Of a stretch of DNA of 64,000 nucleotides, positions 17,610 through 26,621 are shown piece by piece (positions within the stretch are counted from its first letter, which is position 1; each line of letters starts with the position of its first letter). A program made the translations under genes and the position numbers. Where the stretch lies: NCBI GenBank assembly GCA_964393275.1, contig CAYMTA010000003.1, positions 62,001-126,000 of the forward strand. Direction: 5' to 3'. The DNA is from SLRI01 sp964393275. GTDB taxonomy: Bacteria; Pseudomonadota; Alphaproteobacteria; Geminicoccales; Geminicoccaceae. The notes beneath the pieces are model-generated. The model worked only from the letters and a program-made list of their open reading frames with translations. It searched no databases and was not told the DNA's origin.

Positions 17610-19842
17610 GCGGCCCGTTCCTGCCGGCCCGATTCAGGCGGAGCGAGTTGCCGACGACGGCCAGCGAGCTCGCCGACATGCAGATCGCCGCGATGAGCGG
17701 GGTCACGAAGCCGAGCACGGCGAGCGGCACCGCCAGGATGTTGTAGCCGAACGAGAGGCCGAGATTCTGCTGGACCAGTCGACGGCTCCGCTCAGCGATC
17801 TCGAGGACCAGCACGACGGGTGCCAGAAGGCGGCCCTGGAACACGGCGTCGGCCGCGGTCTGGCTGATGTCGACGGCCGTCGAGGGCGACAGCGAGACGT
17901 GCGCCGCGGCCAGCGCCGGCGCGTCGTTCAAGCCGTCGCCGACCATCATCACCTTGCGGCCGGCAGCGGCGAGGCCGGCAAGATGCGCGACCTTCTCGTC
18001 GGGGCGGCAGCCGGCCCGCCAGGTCTCGATGCCGAGCTCGGTGGCGAGGGCCCTGACCGGCGCCGTCCGGTCGCCCGAGAGGAGCTGGACGTCGAGCCCG
18101 CGTGCCTGGAGGGCCCGAATCGTCGACGCGGCATCGGCGCGCGGCCGATCCCGGAAGGCGAAGCGGTGCGGCGGGCGCCCCGGCAGCGCCAGCCAGAGCT
18201 CGATGCCCGTGCCGTCATCGTCGACCATCCCGGGCGCTGCCCAGCCGCGCCGGCCGAGGCGGACCTCGCCAGCCTCGGTCATGAGCCGCAGGCCCTGCCC
18301 CGGCAGCTCCTCGACGCCCGCGACGACGCGCGCCTCGGGGCAGGCGCGGGCGAGGGCTCGGGCGAGCGGATGACGCGAGCTCTTCGCCATGCAAGCGGCC
18401 TGCGCCAGCCGCTCCGGTGCCTCGTTCCCGGCGACGAGGGCGAGATCGCCCTCCGTCAAGGTGCCGGTCTTGTCGAACACCACCGTGTCGACCTCGGCGA
18501 GGCGCTCGAGAGCGGTCGCGGACTTGAGCAGCACGCCCCGCCGCATCAACCGTCCGCTGGCCAGCACCTGGACCGCCGGCACGGCGAGGCCGAGCGCGCA
18601 GGGACAGGTGATGATCAGGACGGCCACGGCATTGAGCAGGGCCACCTGCCAGGGGGCATCCATGGCCAGCCACCAGCCGAGGAAGGTGAGGGCGGCAAGC
18701 AGATGGACGACCGGCGAGTAGGCCTGGGCGATGCGGTCGGCGAGGGCGACGAAGCGGCCGCGCTTCTGCTCGGCGAGCTCCATCAGCTTGACGATCTCGG
18801 CGAGCAGCGTGCCTTCGCCGACCGAGCGGACCGTGATCTCGATGGGTGCTGCCAGATTGATCGTGCCGGCGAACACGCGCGTGCCGGGCGCGGCGATGGC
18901 CGGCAGGGTCTCGCCGGTGATGGCGCTCGTGTCGATCTCGCTTTGGCCGAGCCGGATGGCGCCGTCGACCCCGATGCGCTCGCCGGGTGCGACGAGGACG
19001 GTCTGGCCCGCCTCGAGCTGCTCCGGCCGGCAGCTTCGCGTCTGGCCGTCGGGCAGGAGCAGGGTGACCGCGGCGGCGCGGAGCGTCATCAGCCGCTCGA
19101 CGGCGGAACGGGCGACGCCCCGTGCGCGGCTGTCGAGATAGCGGCCGATCAAAAGGAAGAAGAGCAGCATGATGGCGCTGTCGAAATAGGCGTGCTCGCC
19201 GCCCTGGATGGTCTCGAGCAGGCTCATCGCCGGGGCGAGAACGAGGGCGAGAGAGATCGGCACGTCCATGTTGGCATGGCCGGCCCGCAGGGCCGTGATG
19301 GCCGAGCGGAAGAATGGTCGGCCGGCATAGGCGAGCGAGGGCAGGACGATCAGCGCCTGCATCCAGTGGAGGAAATCGCGGGTCGCATCCCCCATCCCGG
19401 AGAAATGGCCGGCCCAGACGGAGACCGCGAGCAGCATGACGTTGCTCGCGGCGAAGCCGGCGACCGCCATGCAGCGGAGCAGGTCGCGCTCCGCCCGGTT
19501 GTCGGAGACGGCGAGGCTCTCCGGGTCGAACGGCACGGTCGGATAGCCGAGCGCCTCGATCTTCGCAACCAGCTCGTTGCCGCGCGATGGCGGCCCTTCC
19601 CAGGCGATCGTCAGCCGTCGCGTCGTCAGGTTCAACCGGCCGGTGCGGACATCCGGCTCTGCCTCCAGCGCCCGCTCGATCCGCCGGACGCAGCCGCCGC
19701 AATGGACGCCCTCGACCATGAGCTGCAGCACGGCGATGTCGCCCGCCGGCTCGAGCTTGACGAAGCTGGTGACGTCGGGCCGCCCTGCGGCAGCCTCGTC
19801 CGGAGCACCCGATCGACCGTGACTTTCGGCGTGCGTGACCAT
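17542..19842 (-). CDS. ccoI: Copper-transporting P-type ATPase CcoI/FixI
   Basis: This 766-residue P1B-type ATPase delivers copper for assembly of the cbb3 binuclear centre. It has an N-terminal heavy-metal domain with G-V-H-C48-G-G-C51, eight predicted helices, and actuator motif TGE at 309-311. The transmembrane metal site is C413-P-C415, the phosphorylation motif D457KTGT, and the hinge GDGLNDAPAL. HP in SSRHPLARAL marks the nucleotide domain. The gene starts 4 nt after ccoH. The C-terminal 27 residues after SLRLN are Pro/Gly/Arg-rich and lie antisense to the 67-residue membrane protein gene; they look like a read-through tail rather than conserved sequence. Confidence 0.95.
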   Translation of the reverse strand: MVTHAESHGRSGAPDEAAAGRPDVTSFVKLEPAGDIAVLQLMVEGVHCGGCVRRIERALEAEPDVRTGRLNLTTRRLTIAWEGPPSRGNELVAKIEALGYPTVPFDPESLAVSDNRAERDLLRCMAVAGFAASNVMLLAVSVWAGHFSGMGDATRDFLHWMQALIVLPSLAYAGRPFFRSAITALRAGHANMDVPISLALVLAPAMSLLETIQGGEHAYFDSAIMLLFFLLIGRYLDSRARGVARSAVERLMTLRAAAVTLLLPDGQTRSCRPEQLEAGQTVLVAPGERIGVDGAIRLGQSEIDTSAITGETLPAIAAPGTRVFAGTINLAAPIEITVRSVGEGTLLAEIVKLMELAEQKRGRFVALADRIAQAYSPVVHLLAALTFLGWWLAMDAPWQVALLNAVAVLIITCPCALGLAVPAVQVLASGRLMRRGVLLKSATALERLAEVDTVVFDKTGTLTEGDLALVAGNEAPERLAQAACMAKSSRHPLARALARACPEARVVAGVEELPGQGLRLMTEAGEVRLGRRGWAAPGMVDDDGTGIELWLALPGRPPHRFAFRDRPRADAASTIRALQARGLDVQLLSGDRTAPVRALATELGIETWRAGCRPDEKVAHLAGLAAAGRKVMMVGDGLNDAPALAAAHVSLSPSTAVDISQTAADAVFQGRLLAPVVLVLEIAERSRRLVQQNLGLSFGYNILAVPLAVLGFVTPLIAAICMSASSLAVVGNSLRLNRAGRNGPLRLRDCGAGPAPASSPDAPGRR

Positions 19843-19846
19843 GGCG

Positions 19847-20365
19847 TCAGCGAACGACCAGGCGCCTGGTGGCGACCAGCCGGTCGTCGCCGCGCGTGGC
19901 GATCACGCGGACGTCCCAAAGGCCGGGCAAGGGTGCCGCGAAGGGCGTCGAATAGATGCCGGCGTCGGTGCGGTCCAGCGCCAGGCTGAAATCGTGGCCC
20001 TGCTGCGTCGGCCGCTCGAAATCGGCCCGGACCACGACGCGCTCGAGCGGCCGGTCCTGGGCATCGAGGAGGCGAACGGAAAGGGTGCCGTCGAGGCCGG
20101 CGCCGTCGGCCATCTCGATGGTCGCCCGCCAGCCCAGGGCCGCCTGCCGCTCCGCCGCCTCGAGGTTGCGGTTGTAGGTGATGCCCTTGTCGTAGGCACG
20201 GTTGGTCGAGATGCCGGTCCAGGTGCTCATGGCGAACCAGATCATGGCGGCGTTGACGGCGAGGACGACGCCGAAGCCGGCGACGAGGATCCAGGGAATG
20301 TACCACCCGGGCTGGCGCAGGCCCAGCTGGCGCCGGCGGGTCCCGCCGGCCATGCCGACGCTCAT
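19847..20365 (-). CDS. ccoH: FixH/CcoH assembly protein
   Basis: This is a 172-residue single-pass membrane protein. A short cytoplasmic part leads into the helix YIPWILVAGFGVVLAVNAAMIWFAM, then a periplasmic beta-rich domain beginning GISTNRAYDKGITYNRNLEAAERQAALGW. That sequence is diagnostic of the FixH family. CcoH is needed for stable assembly of the cbb3 complex. It overlaps the end of ccoG by 4 nt (ATGA) and is followed 4 nt later by ccoI, so ccoG-H-I is translationally coupled. Confidence 0.93.
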   Translation of the reverse strand: MSVGMAGGTRRRQLGLRQPGWYIPWILVAGFGVVLAVNAAMIWFAMSTWTGISTNRAYDKGITYNRNLEAAERQAALGWRATIEMADGAGLDGTLSVRLLDAQDRPLERVVVRADFERPTQQGHDFSLALDRTDAGIYSTPFAAPLPGLWDVRVIATRGDDRLVATRRLVVR

Positions 20366-21819
20366 GTGTCGGGTCCTCGAAAGACGGTCGAGAAGCGGCG
20401 CTCCTCGCCCGTCAGGTTGTCGGTCAGGACGAGCGTGATCGGGGTGGCGGCGGCAGTCAATGCCGCGCGCGGCATGCCGAGGAACACGCGATGGGTCGCG
20501 ACATCGTCGGAGCCGGCGGCAAGCTCGAGGGACGAGCCGCTTTCGCCATGCGGCGTGCTGAAGACGGCACCCGGCAGCGGGTCGGCCAGCGCCAGGGTGT
20601 AGGTGCGATCCGCCCGCTCCTTGTTCAGGATCTTGATGTGGTAGCCGTTGCGGATGCTGCCGTCGGACATCGTCACGAAAAGCGGGTTGCGCTCGGGGAT
20701 GACGTTCACGTCGGTCGACGAGCGCAAAGCGAGAGCACCCAGCATGACCAGAGCCACGGCGGCGATGATCGCCGTGTAGAGGATGGTGCGCGGGCGGATG
20801 AGCCGATAGCGTCCGGCTTGACCTGCTGCCCTCAGCTCCTGGTTGCGCTCGCTGTCATAGGCGATCAGGTTGGGTGGCCGGTCGACCTTGGCCATGACAT
20901 CGTTGCAGGCGTCGATGCAGAGGCCGCAGCCGATGCATTCGAGCTGGAAGCCGTCGCGGATGTCGATGCCCATCGGGCAGACCGCGACGCACTGCTTGCA
21001 GTCGATGCAGTCACCGCGGCCGTCCCAGCTCTCGCCCTTCTTGTGCTTGCCACGCGTCTCGCCGCGCCAGGCCTCGTAGGTCACCGCCATGGTGTCCTGG
21101 TCGACCAGGGCGCCCTGGATGCGCGGCCACGGGCACATGTAGGTGCAGACCTGCTCGCGGGCGAGCCCGGCGAGCATGTAGGTGGTGGCCGTGAACAGGA
21201 ACGTGAAGAAGTAGATGGCGGCACCCGCCTCGCCAGTGAAGAACTCGGCGACGACGGTGGGCGCATTCCTGAAGTAGAGGATCCAGGCCCCGCCGGTCAG
21301 GAACGCGATCAGGAGCCAGACCGCGTGCTTGGTGATCCGCCGGCGCCACTTGGCGGCGGTCCAGGGTTGCTTGTCGAAGCGCATCCGCTCGTTGCGGTCG
21401 CCCTCGATCCAGCGCTCGACGGCCATGAAAAGGTCGGTCCAGACGGTCTGCGGGCAGGCAAAGCCGCACCAGATGCGGCCGAAGAGCGCCGTGGCGAAGA
21501 ACAGGCCGAAAGCGGCGAGCACCAGGACGCCAGTGAGGAAATAGACCTCCTGCGGCCAGATCTCGATCCAGAAGAAGTAGAGGCGGCGGCCCGCCATGTC
21601 GACGAGGACGGCCTGGTCCGGGGCCCCGGCGCCACGATCGAAGCGGATCCAGGGGACCATGTAGTAGATCGCGAGCAGGGCTGCGAGCGCCGCCCATTTG
21701 ATCGTCCGAAAGCGGCCCTTGACCGCCTTGGCGTAGACCTCGACCCGCCCCTTGTAGAGCGGCGAGCTTCGCTGCTCTTGCCGGGACTGGATGTCCTCGA
21801 CGGAAACTGCCTCGCTCAT
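20362..21819 (-). CDS. ccoG: cbb3 oxidase accessory ferredoxin-like protein CcoG
   Basis: This 485-residue membrane iron-sulfur protein begins PLYKGRVEVYAKAVKGRFRTIKWAAL, a typical CcoG/RdxA opening. It has about five helices and then two 4Fe-4S motifs close together (CIDCKQCVAVCP and CIGCGLCIDACND). A C-terminal Ig-like periplasmic domain ends the protein. CcoG is thought to reduce Cu(II) during copper delivery to the oxidase. Start 21819 has CAGGAGC upstream. It heads the ccoGHI operon and is preceded by an FNR-like box at 21897-21910 and a perfect hairpin. Confidence 0.96.
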   Translation of the reverse strand: MSEAVSVEDIQSRQEQRSSPLYKGRVEVYAKAVKGRFRTIKWAALAALLAIYYMVPWIRFDRGAGAPDQAVLVDMAGRRLYFFWIEIWPQEVYFLTGVLVLAAFGLFFATALFGRIWCGFACPQTVWTDLFMAVERWIEGDRNERMRFDKQPWTAAKWRRRITKHAVWLLIAFLTGGAWILYFRNAPTVVAEFFTGEAGAAIYFFTFLFTATTYMLAGLAREQVCTYMCPWPRIQGALVDQDTMAVTYEAWRGETRGKHKKGESWDGRGDCIDCKQCVAVCPMGIDIRDGFQLECIGCGLCIDACNDVMAKVDRPPNLIAYDSERNQELRAAGQAGRYRLIRPRTILYTAIIAAVALVMLGALALRSSTDVNVIPERNPLFVTMSDGSIRNGYHIKILNKERADRTYTLALADPLPGAVFSTPHGESGSSLELAAGSDDVATHRVFLGMPRAALTAAATPITLVLTDNLTGEERRFSTVFRGPDT

Positions 21820-21863
21820 CGAGCTCCTGCCGGGCTGATGGTTGCGCCAATCGAGATGGATCG

Positions 21864-21887
21864 GCGGCCATCCTGCCGGATGGCCGC
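21864..21887. other. Perfect 10-bp stem-loop in the ccoG promoter/leader
   Basis: GCGGCCATCC at 21864-21873 and GGATGGCCGC at 21878-21887 form a perfect 10-bp inverted repeat with a 4-nt spacer. It lies between the FNR-like box and the ccoG start. On the plus strand it is followed by TTTT, like a terminator, but no plus-strand gene precedes it. Relative to the box it would cover the core promoter or first transcribed bases of ccoG. Confidence 0.6.
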
Positions 21888-21896
21888 TTTTCCGCA

Positions 21897-21910
21897 TTGA
21901 TATGGCTCAA
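21897..21910 (-). promoter_or_regulatory. FNR/FixK-like box upstream of ccoG
   Basis: The plus strand reads TTGATATGGCTCAA (minus strand TTGAGCCATATCAA), one mismatch from TTGAT-N4-ATCAA and an exact fit to TTGA-N6-TCAA. The centre is about 84 nt upstream of the ccoG start. With the ccoN box it suggests that structural and assembly genes of the oxidase share one oxygen-responsive regulator. Confidence 0.65.
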
Positions 21911-21983
21911 CCGCCGCCGCCCTTGAAGCGGAGGCTGCCAATCGACGCACCCCCAGAGCCTGTCCCCGGGGTGACAAGGCGGC

Positions 21984-23768
21984 TCAGAGCGGCGCCGTGG
22001 CCCGTTCCAGCCAGGCCCGGGAGGCGTCGTCGAGCAGGGGAGCGAGCTCCGCCCGGACCCTCGCATGATAGGTATCGAGCCAGCGCCGCTCGGGCTCGCT
22101 GAGCCGGTGCGGATCGATCAGCCGGCGATCGATCGGTGCCAGGGTCAGGGTGCGAAAATGCAGGAGCGGGCGGTTGCCGCCCTCGGCGGCGGGCGCCTCC
22201 TCGACCAGGAGGAGGTTCTCGGTGCGAATGCCGTAGGCGCCCGGCTCGTAGTAGCCAGGCTCGTTCGAGACGATCATGCCCGTCTCGAGCGGCACGTCGC
22301 CGCCCCGCTTGGCGATCCGCTGCGGGCCCTCGTGGACGCAGAGATAGCTGCCGATGCCATGCCCCGTGCCATGGTCGAAATCGAGGCCGCGGCGCCAGAG
22401 GGCCAAGCGTGCGAGCGTGTCGAGCTGGCCGCCGCTGGTGCCTTCCGGAAAGATCGCCTCGGCGAGCGCGATGTGACCCTGGAGGACCAGGGTGAAGCGC
22501 TCCTGCACCTCGGCCGTCGGCTGGCCGAGGGCGACCGTGCGGGTGATGTCGGTCGTGCCGTCCGGATATTGGCCGCCGGAGTCGACGAGATAGACCGTGC
22601 CGGCGGCGAGCTTCCGGTTGGACTTGGGTGTCACGCGGTAGTGCGGCAGCGCCGCGTTCGGGCCACTCGCCGAGATGGTCTCGAAGCTCGGGCCGCGATA
22701 GAGGGGGTCCCTGGCGCGCTCGGCCTCGAGCCGCTTCGCCGCGGCGGCCTCGTCGATCGCCCCGTCCAGGACGAGCCCGTCGAGCCAGGCCAGGAAGCGC
22801 ACCACCGCCGCGCCGTCACGGCGCTGCGCCTCCAGCGCCCCCTCGATCTCGACCGGGTTCTTCCGCGCCTTGGCGAGCGGGATCGGATCCTGGGCCTCGA
22901 CGACCCGTCCCCCCGCCTCGGCCAGAAGGTCGGCGAAGCCGGCGGCGTTCATCGCCGGATCGACCAGCACCCGGGCGCCGGATCGCCCGAGGTCCCTGAG
23001 CGCCGGGTCCAGCGCCTCGTAGGCTTCGGTGGCGACGGCGTTATTCAGCCTGACACCGCCCTCGAGCTTGCGCGCATCGACGAACCACCTGGCCGTGCCG
23101 TCGGTCTTGAGCAGCAGGTGGCTCAGGCAGAGCGGGTTGTAGGGCACATCCGCGCCACGGATGTTCAAAAGCCAGGCAATGCTGTCGGCGGCGGTGACCA
23201 GGAGCCAGTCGGCGCCGCGCTTGGCCACGGCCTCGCCCATTCGCTGCCGCTTGGCGGTGCTCGATTCCCCGGCCCGGCTCTCCTCGTGCTCGCTGGCGGG
23301 TGCGAGCGGGGGCGCCGGCCGATCGGTCCAGATCCGGTCGACCGGGTTGGGGCTCAGGGCGACGAGCTCGGCGCCGCGACCCTGACAGAGCCGCTCCAAT
23401 CGCTCGCGTTCCGCCTTGCGGATCAGCTTCGCATCGTAGCCGAGCCGCATGCCGGGCTCGAGGCGCCCCTCCAGCCAGCGCGCCGGCGGGCACGTGCCGG
23501 AATTGCAGCGCTCGAAGAGGGTGTCGTCGACCTCGATGCCGATCTGCACCGTGTAGCGGCCGTCGGTGAAGACGGCGGCCGCAGCGGGCAGCACCACCGC
23601 CTCGCCGGCCGAGCCGGTGAAGCCGGTGAGCCAGGCGAGACGCTGCTCCGCTGCCGGCAGGTACTCGCTGCCGTGCTGGTCCGTGCGCTGCAGGACGAAG
23701 CCATCGACGCCCGCCTCGGCGAGCGCCGTTCGCAAGCCCGAGAGGCGGGCGGCCTGCGGCGCCGTCAC
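21984..23768 (-). CDS. pepP: Xaa-Pro aminopeptidase (M24B family)
   Basis: This 594-residue protein has the long three-part architecture of eukaryotic-type aminopeptidase P: two creatinase-like N-terminal domains and a C-terminal pita-bread metallopeptidase domain. The catalytic half contains VDSGGQYPDGTTDITRTVALG (two Asp metal ligands), FDHGTGHGIGSYLCVHEGP (His ligand), and NEPGYYEPGAYGIRTENL (Glu ligands). It removes N-terminal residues preceding proline in the cytoplasm. The start is a GTG that overlaps the infC stop (GTGA), so it is co-translated with thrS-infC. The rpmI-rplT genes that often follow infC are absent at this site. Confidence 0.93.
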   Translation of the reverse strand: MTAPQAARLSGLRTALAEAGVDGFVLQRTDQHGSEYLPAAEQRLAWLTGFTGSAGEAVVLPAAAAVFTDGRYTVQIGIEVDDTLFERCNSGTCPPARWLEGRLEPGMRLGYDAKLIRKAERERLERLCQGRGAELVALSPNPVDRIWTDRPAPPLAPASEHEESRAGESSTAKRQRMGEAVAKRGADWLLVTAADSIAWLLNIRGADVPYNPLCLSHLLLKTDGTARWFVDARKLEGGVRLNNAVATEAYEALDPALRDLGRSGARVLVDPAMNAAGFADLLAEAGGRVVEAQDPIPLAKARKNPVEIEGALEAQRRDGAAVVRFLAWLDGLVLDGAIDEAAAAKRLEAERARDPLYRGPSFETISASGPNAALPHYRVTPKSNRKLAAGTVYLVDSGGQYPDGTTDITRTVALGQPTAEVQERFTLVLQGHIALAEAIFPEGTSGGQLDTLARLALWRRGLDFDHGTGHGIGSYLCVHEGPQRIAKRGGDVPLETGMIVSNEPGYYEPGAYGIRTENLLLVEEAPAAEGGNRPLLHFRTLTLAPIDRRLIDPHRLSEPERRWLDTYHARVRAELAPLLDDASRAWLERATAPL

Positions 23769-24289
23769 TTGATCGGCGCCATCACCATGATCATCTGGCG
23801 GCCCTCGAGCTTCGGAAACTGCTCGATCTTGGCGAGGTCGGCCATGTCCTCGCGCACCTTCTCGAGGATGTTCATCGCCAAATGCTGGTGCGCCATCTCG
23901 CGCCCGCGAAAGCGCATGGTCACCTTGACCTTGTCGCCCTCGTCCAGGAACTCGCGCACCTTCTTCATCTTGATGGAATAGTCGTTGCCGTCGATCGAAG
24001 GGCGCATCTTGATCTCCTTGACCTCGATGACGCGCTGCTTCTTGCGGGCAGCATTGGCCTTTTTCTGCGCCTCGTACTTGAACTTGCCGTAGTCGAGGAT
24101 CTTGCAGACGGGCGGCGACGCGTTGGGGGAGATCTCGACCAGATCGAGCCCCACGTCCTCGGCCCGGATAAGAGCGTCGCGCAGGGCCACGACCCCCACC
24201 ATTCCACCGTCTTGATCGACCAGCCGGACCTCACGTGCCTCGATGCGGTCATTGATGCGGTGTTCGTCGCCTTTGGGATTTGCTGCCAT
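23765..24289 (-). CDS. infC: Translation initiation factor IF-3
   Basis: This 174-residue IF-3 has both expected domains. The N-domain carries HRINDRIEAREVRLVDQDG and the DYGKFKYEAQKK linker region, and the C-domain carries KEIKMRPSIDGNDYSIKMKKVREFL and MRFRGREMAH. IF-3 binds the 30S subunit, prevents premature 50S joining and checks the start codon. The ATG at 24289 is 12 nt from GGAGGT, which is long. An in-frame CTG sits directly before it at a better 9-nt spacing, and non-AUG starts are known for infC. It lies 110 nt downstream of thrS and overlaps pepP. Confidence 0.96.
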   Translation of the reverse strand: MAANPKGDEHRINDRIEAREVRLVDQDGGMVGVVALRDALIRAEDVGLDLVEISPNASPPVCKILDYGKFKYEAQKKANAARKKQRVIEVKEIKMRPSIDGNDYSIKMKKVREFLDEGDKVKVTMRFRGREMAHQHLAMNILEKVREDMADLAKIEQFPKLEGRQMIMVMAPIK

Positions 24290-24399
24290 CAGCCGTGATC
24301 GACCTCCAATGTTTCATCCTCGCTCGTTGTCGAAAGCCCAAGCGACCGGACGACGGAAGGTCGCCCGGCCTTGGGCCTTCGGCCGCTCACCGGCGCATT

Positions 24400-26355
24400 T
24401 CAGGATCGCCGGTCGGGAGCAGCGGATTCTCGCTGACACATGGCAATCGCCTCGTCAAGCGAAAGCGCCTCCTGGGCCTGGCTGCCGAGCCGCCTCAGGC
24501 TCACCGTGCGTTCCGCCGACTCGCGTCCGCCGACCGCCATGATCAAGGGCACCTTGGCGAGCGAATGCTCGCGCACCTTGTACGATATCTTGTCGCTCCG
24601 CGTGTCGCGCTCGACCCGCAGGCCGGCCTTCTCCAGGGCTGCCCCGACCTCAAGCGCATAGGCGTCGGCATCGTTGGTGACGGTCGCCACCACGACCTGG
24701 ACCGGTGCCAGCCAGAGCGGCAGGCGGCCCGCATGATGCTCGATCAGGATGCCGAGGAAGCGTTCCATTGAGCCCAGGATGGCCCGGTGCAGCATGACCG
24801 GCCGGTGACGGGCGCCATCGGCGCCGACATAGGTCGCGTCCAGCCGCTCGGGCATGACGAAGTCGACCTGCAGCGTGCCGCATTGCCAGTCGCGGCCGAT
24901 GGCATCGCGCAGGACGAACTCGAGCTTCGGGCCATAGAAGGCGCCTTCGCCCGGGTTGAACGTGGTCGCGAGGCCGGCCGCCTCGGTCGCATCGCGAAGC
25001 GCCTGCTCGGCCCGATCCCAGGTGGCATCGTCGCCGGCGCGGACGGCTGGACGGTCCGAGAATTTCACGCTGACGTCGGTGAAGCCGAAATCGGCGTAGA
25101 CCTGCTGCAGGAGCTCGCAGAACGCTATGCTCTCCGCGGTCACCTGCTCCTCGGTGCAGAAGATGTGCGCGTCGTCCTGGGTGAAGGCCCTGACCCGCAT
25201 GATGCCGTGCAAGGCACCGGACGGCTCGTTGCGGTGGCAGGAGCCGAACTCGGCCATGCGCAGCGGCAGCTCGCGATAGCTCTTCAGCGCCTGGTTGAAG
25301 ATCTGCACGTGGCAGGGGCAGTTCATCGGCTTCAGCGCCAGGACGCGCTCGTCCGCATCGATCGTGAACATGTGCTCGCGGAACTTGTCCCAATGCCCCG
25401 AGCGCTCCCAGAGGACGCGATCGACGAGCTGCGGGGTCTTCACCTCCTGGTAGCCCGCCGCATCCAGCCGGCGGCGCAGATAGTTCTCGACCTGCTGCCA
25501 GACCCGCCAGCCCTTGGGGTGCCAGAAGACGGCACCCGTCGCCTCCTCCTGGATGTGGAAGAGCTCCATCTCGCGCCCGAGGCGCCGATGGTCGCGGCGC
25601 TCCGCCTCGGCGAGCTGGTGCAGATGGGCGTCGAGCTCCTTCTGGCTGGCGAAGGCGGTGCCGTAGATCCGCTGAAGCTGCGCGTTCCTGGAGTCGCCAC
25701 GCCAATAGGCGCCGGCGATCTTCATCAGCTTGAAGGCGCCGATCCGTCCGGTCGAGGTTGCGTGCGGACCGCGGCAGAGATCGAACCAGTCGCCCTGGTG
25801 GTAGAGGGTCACCGGCTCGCCCTCGGGAATGGCGTCGAGCAGCTCGAGCTTGTAGCGCTCGCCCATGGCGTCGAACCGCCGACGCGCCTCGGCGCGGCTC
25901 ACCTCCTCGCGCCGGAACGGCTTGTCGGCCGCGACGATCTCCGCCATCCGCGCCTCGATCCGCTCGAGGTCCTCCGGACGGAACGGCTCGTTGCGGGCGA
26001 AGTCGTAATAGAAGCCGTTCTCGATCGGCGGGCCGATCGTCACCTGCGTGCCCGGAAAGAGATCCTGCACCGCCTCGGCCATGACATGCGCGCAGTCGTG
26101 GCGCAGCAGCGCCAGCGCCTCCTCATCCCGACCCGTGACGATACGCACCCGGGCATCGTCATCGATCGGCCAGTCGAGGTCGCGCAAGACCCCGTCCACC
26201 TCGACGGCGAGCGCCTGCTTCGCCAGGCTCTTGGCGATCGAGGCCGCGATCTCGGCGCCGGTCGTCGTCGCCCCGAACCGCCGCTCGCTGCCGTCGGGAA
26301 GGGTGATGACGACGCCGCGCTCGATCTGCGGGGCGTGCTCGACTGCCGTTGCCAT
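24400..26355 (-). CDS. thrS: Threonyl-tRNA synthetase
   Basis: This 651-residue class II synthetase has an N-terminal TGS domain (VVITLPDGSERRFGATTTGAEIAASI) and an editing domain with HDCAHVMAEAVQ. The catalytic core includes the zinc site and motif 2 (MNCPCHVQIFNQ and RMAEFGSCHRNEPSGALHGIMRVRAF). A C-terminal anticodon-binding domain closes it (WLAPVQVVVATVTNDAD). It charges tRNA-Thr and clears mischarged Ser. Start 26355 is the only Met giving the family N-terminus. The gene heads the thrS-infC-pepP run; no tRNA or T-box element is visible in the leader. Confidence 0.97.
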   Translation of the reverse strand: MATAVEHAPQIERGVVITLPDGSERRFGATTTGAEIAASIAKSLAKQALAVEVDGVLRDLDWPIDDDARVRIVTGRDEEALALLRHDCAHVMAEAVQDLFPGTQVTIGPPIENGFYYDFARNEPFRPEDLERIEARMAEIVAADKPFRREEVSRAEARRRFDAMGERYKLELLDAIPEGEPVTLYHQGDWFDLCRGPHATSTGRIGAFKLMKIAGAYWRGDSRNAQLQRIYGTAFASQKELDAHLHQLAEAERRDHRRLGREMELFHIQEEATGAVFWHPKGWRVWQQVENYLRRRLDAAGYQEVKTPQLVDRVLWERSGHWDKFREHMFTIDADERVLALKPMNCPCHVQIFNQALKSYRELPLRMAEFGSCHRNEPSGALHGIMRVRAFTQDDAHIFCTEEQVTAESIAFCELLQQVYADFGFTDVSVKFSDRPAVRAGDDATWDRAEQALRDATEAAGLATTFNPGEGAFYGPKLEFVLRDAIGRDWQCGTLQVDFVMPERLDATYVGADGARHRPVMLHRAILGSMERFLGILIEHHAGRLPLWLAPVQVVVATVTNDADAYALEVGAALEKAGLRVERDTRSDKISYKVREHSLAKVPLIMAVGGRESAERTVSLRRLGSQAQEALSLDEAIAMCQRESAAPDRRS

Positions 26356-26621
26356 GCTCGAGATCTGTTCCGCTGGAGTGAAGGACAGAGAAAGATAAAA
26401 TGGGGTCTGGAATGCGGCGGTGCAACATGCCCAACGCCACCAGGGCTTGTCAATCGCCCTCCCCGCAGCGCCGCGATGACGCGCAGGCCCGTCTCGGGCC
26501 GTCGATGCCGATCGAATTGGCAGGCCAGGGATAGCCAAGCCCTCGATCAGTGGCTAGGAAGGTCGCAAGCTCGGCGCGTCCGTTCGCGCCGCATCGCCAA
26601 CGTTCAGGGGGAGCAGTCTCG

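Noticed and set aside
17899..19989. A 696-residue plus-strand open frame
   Set aside because: It is antisense to ccoI and ccoH; the minus-strand proteins carry complete catalytic motifs.
26356..26621. T-box or attenuator in the thrS leader
   Set aside because: No T-box core, leader peptide or convincing terminator/antiterminator pair could be seen in this 266-nt gap; such elements are also not expected for thrS in this group.
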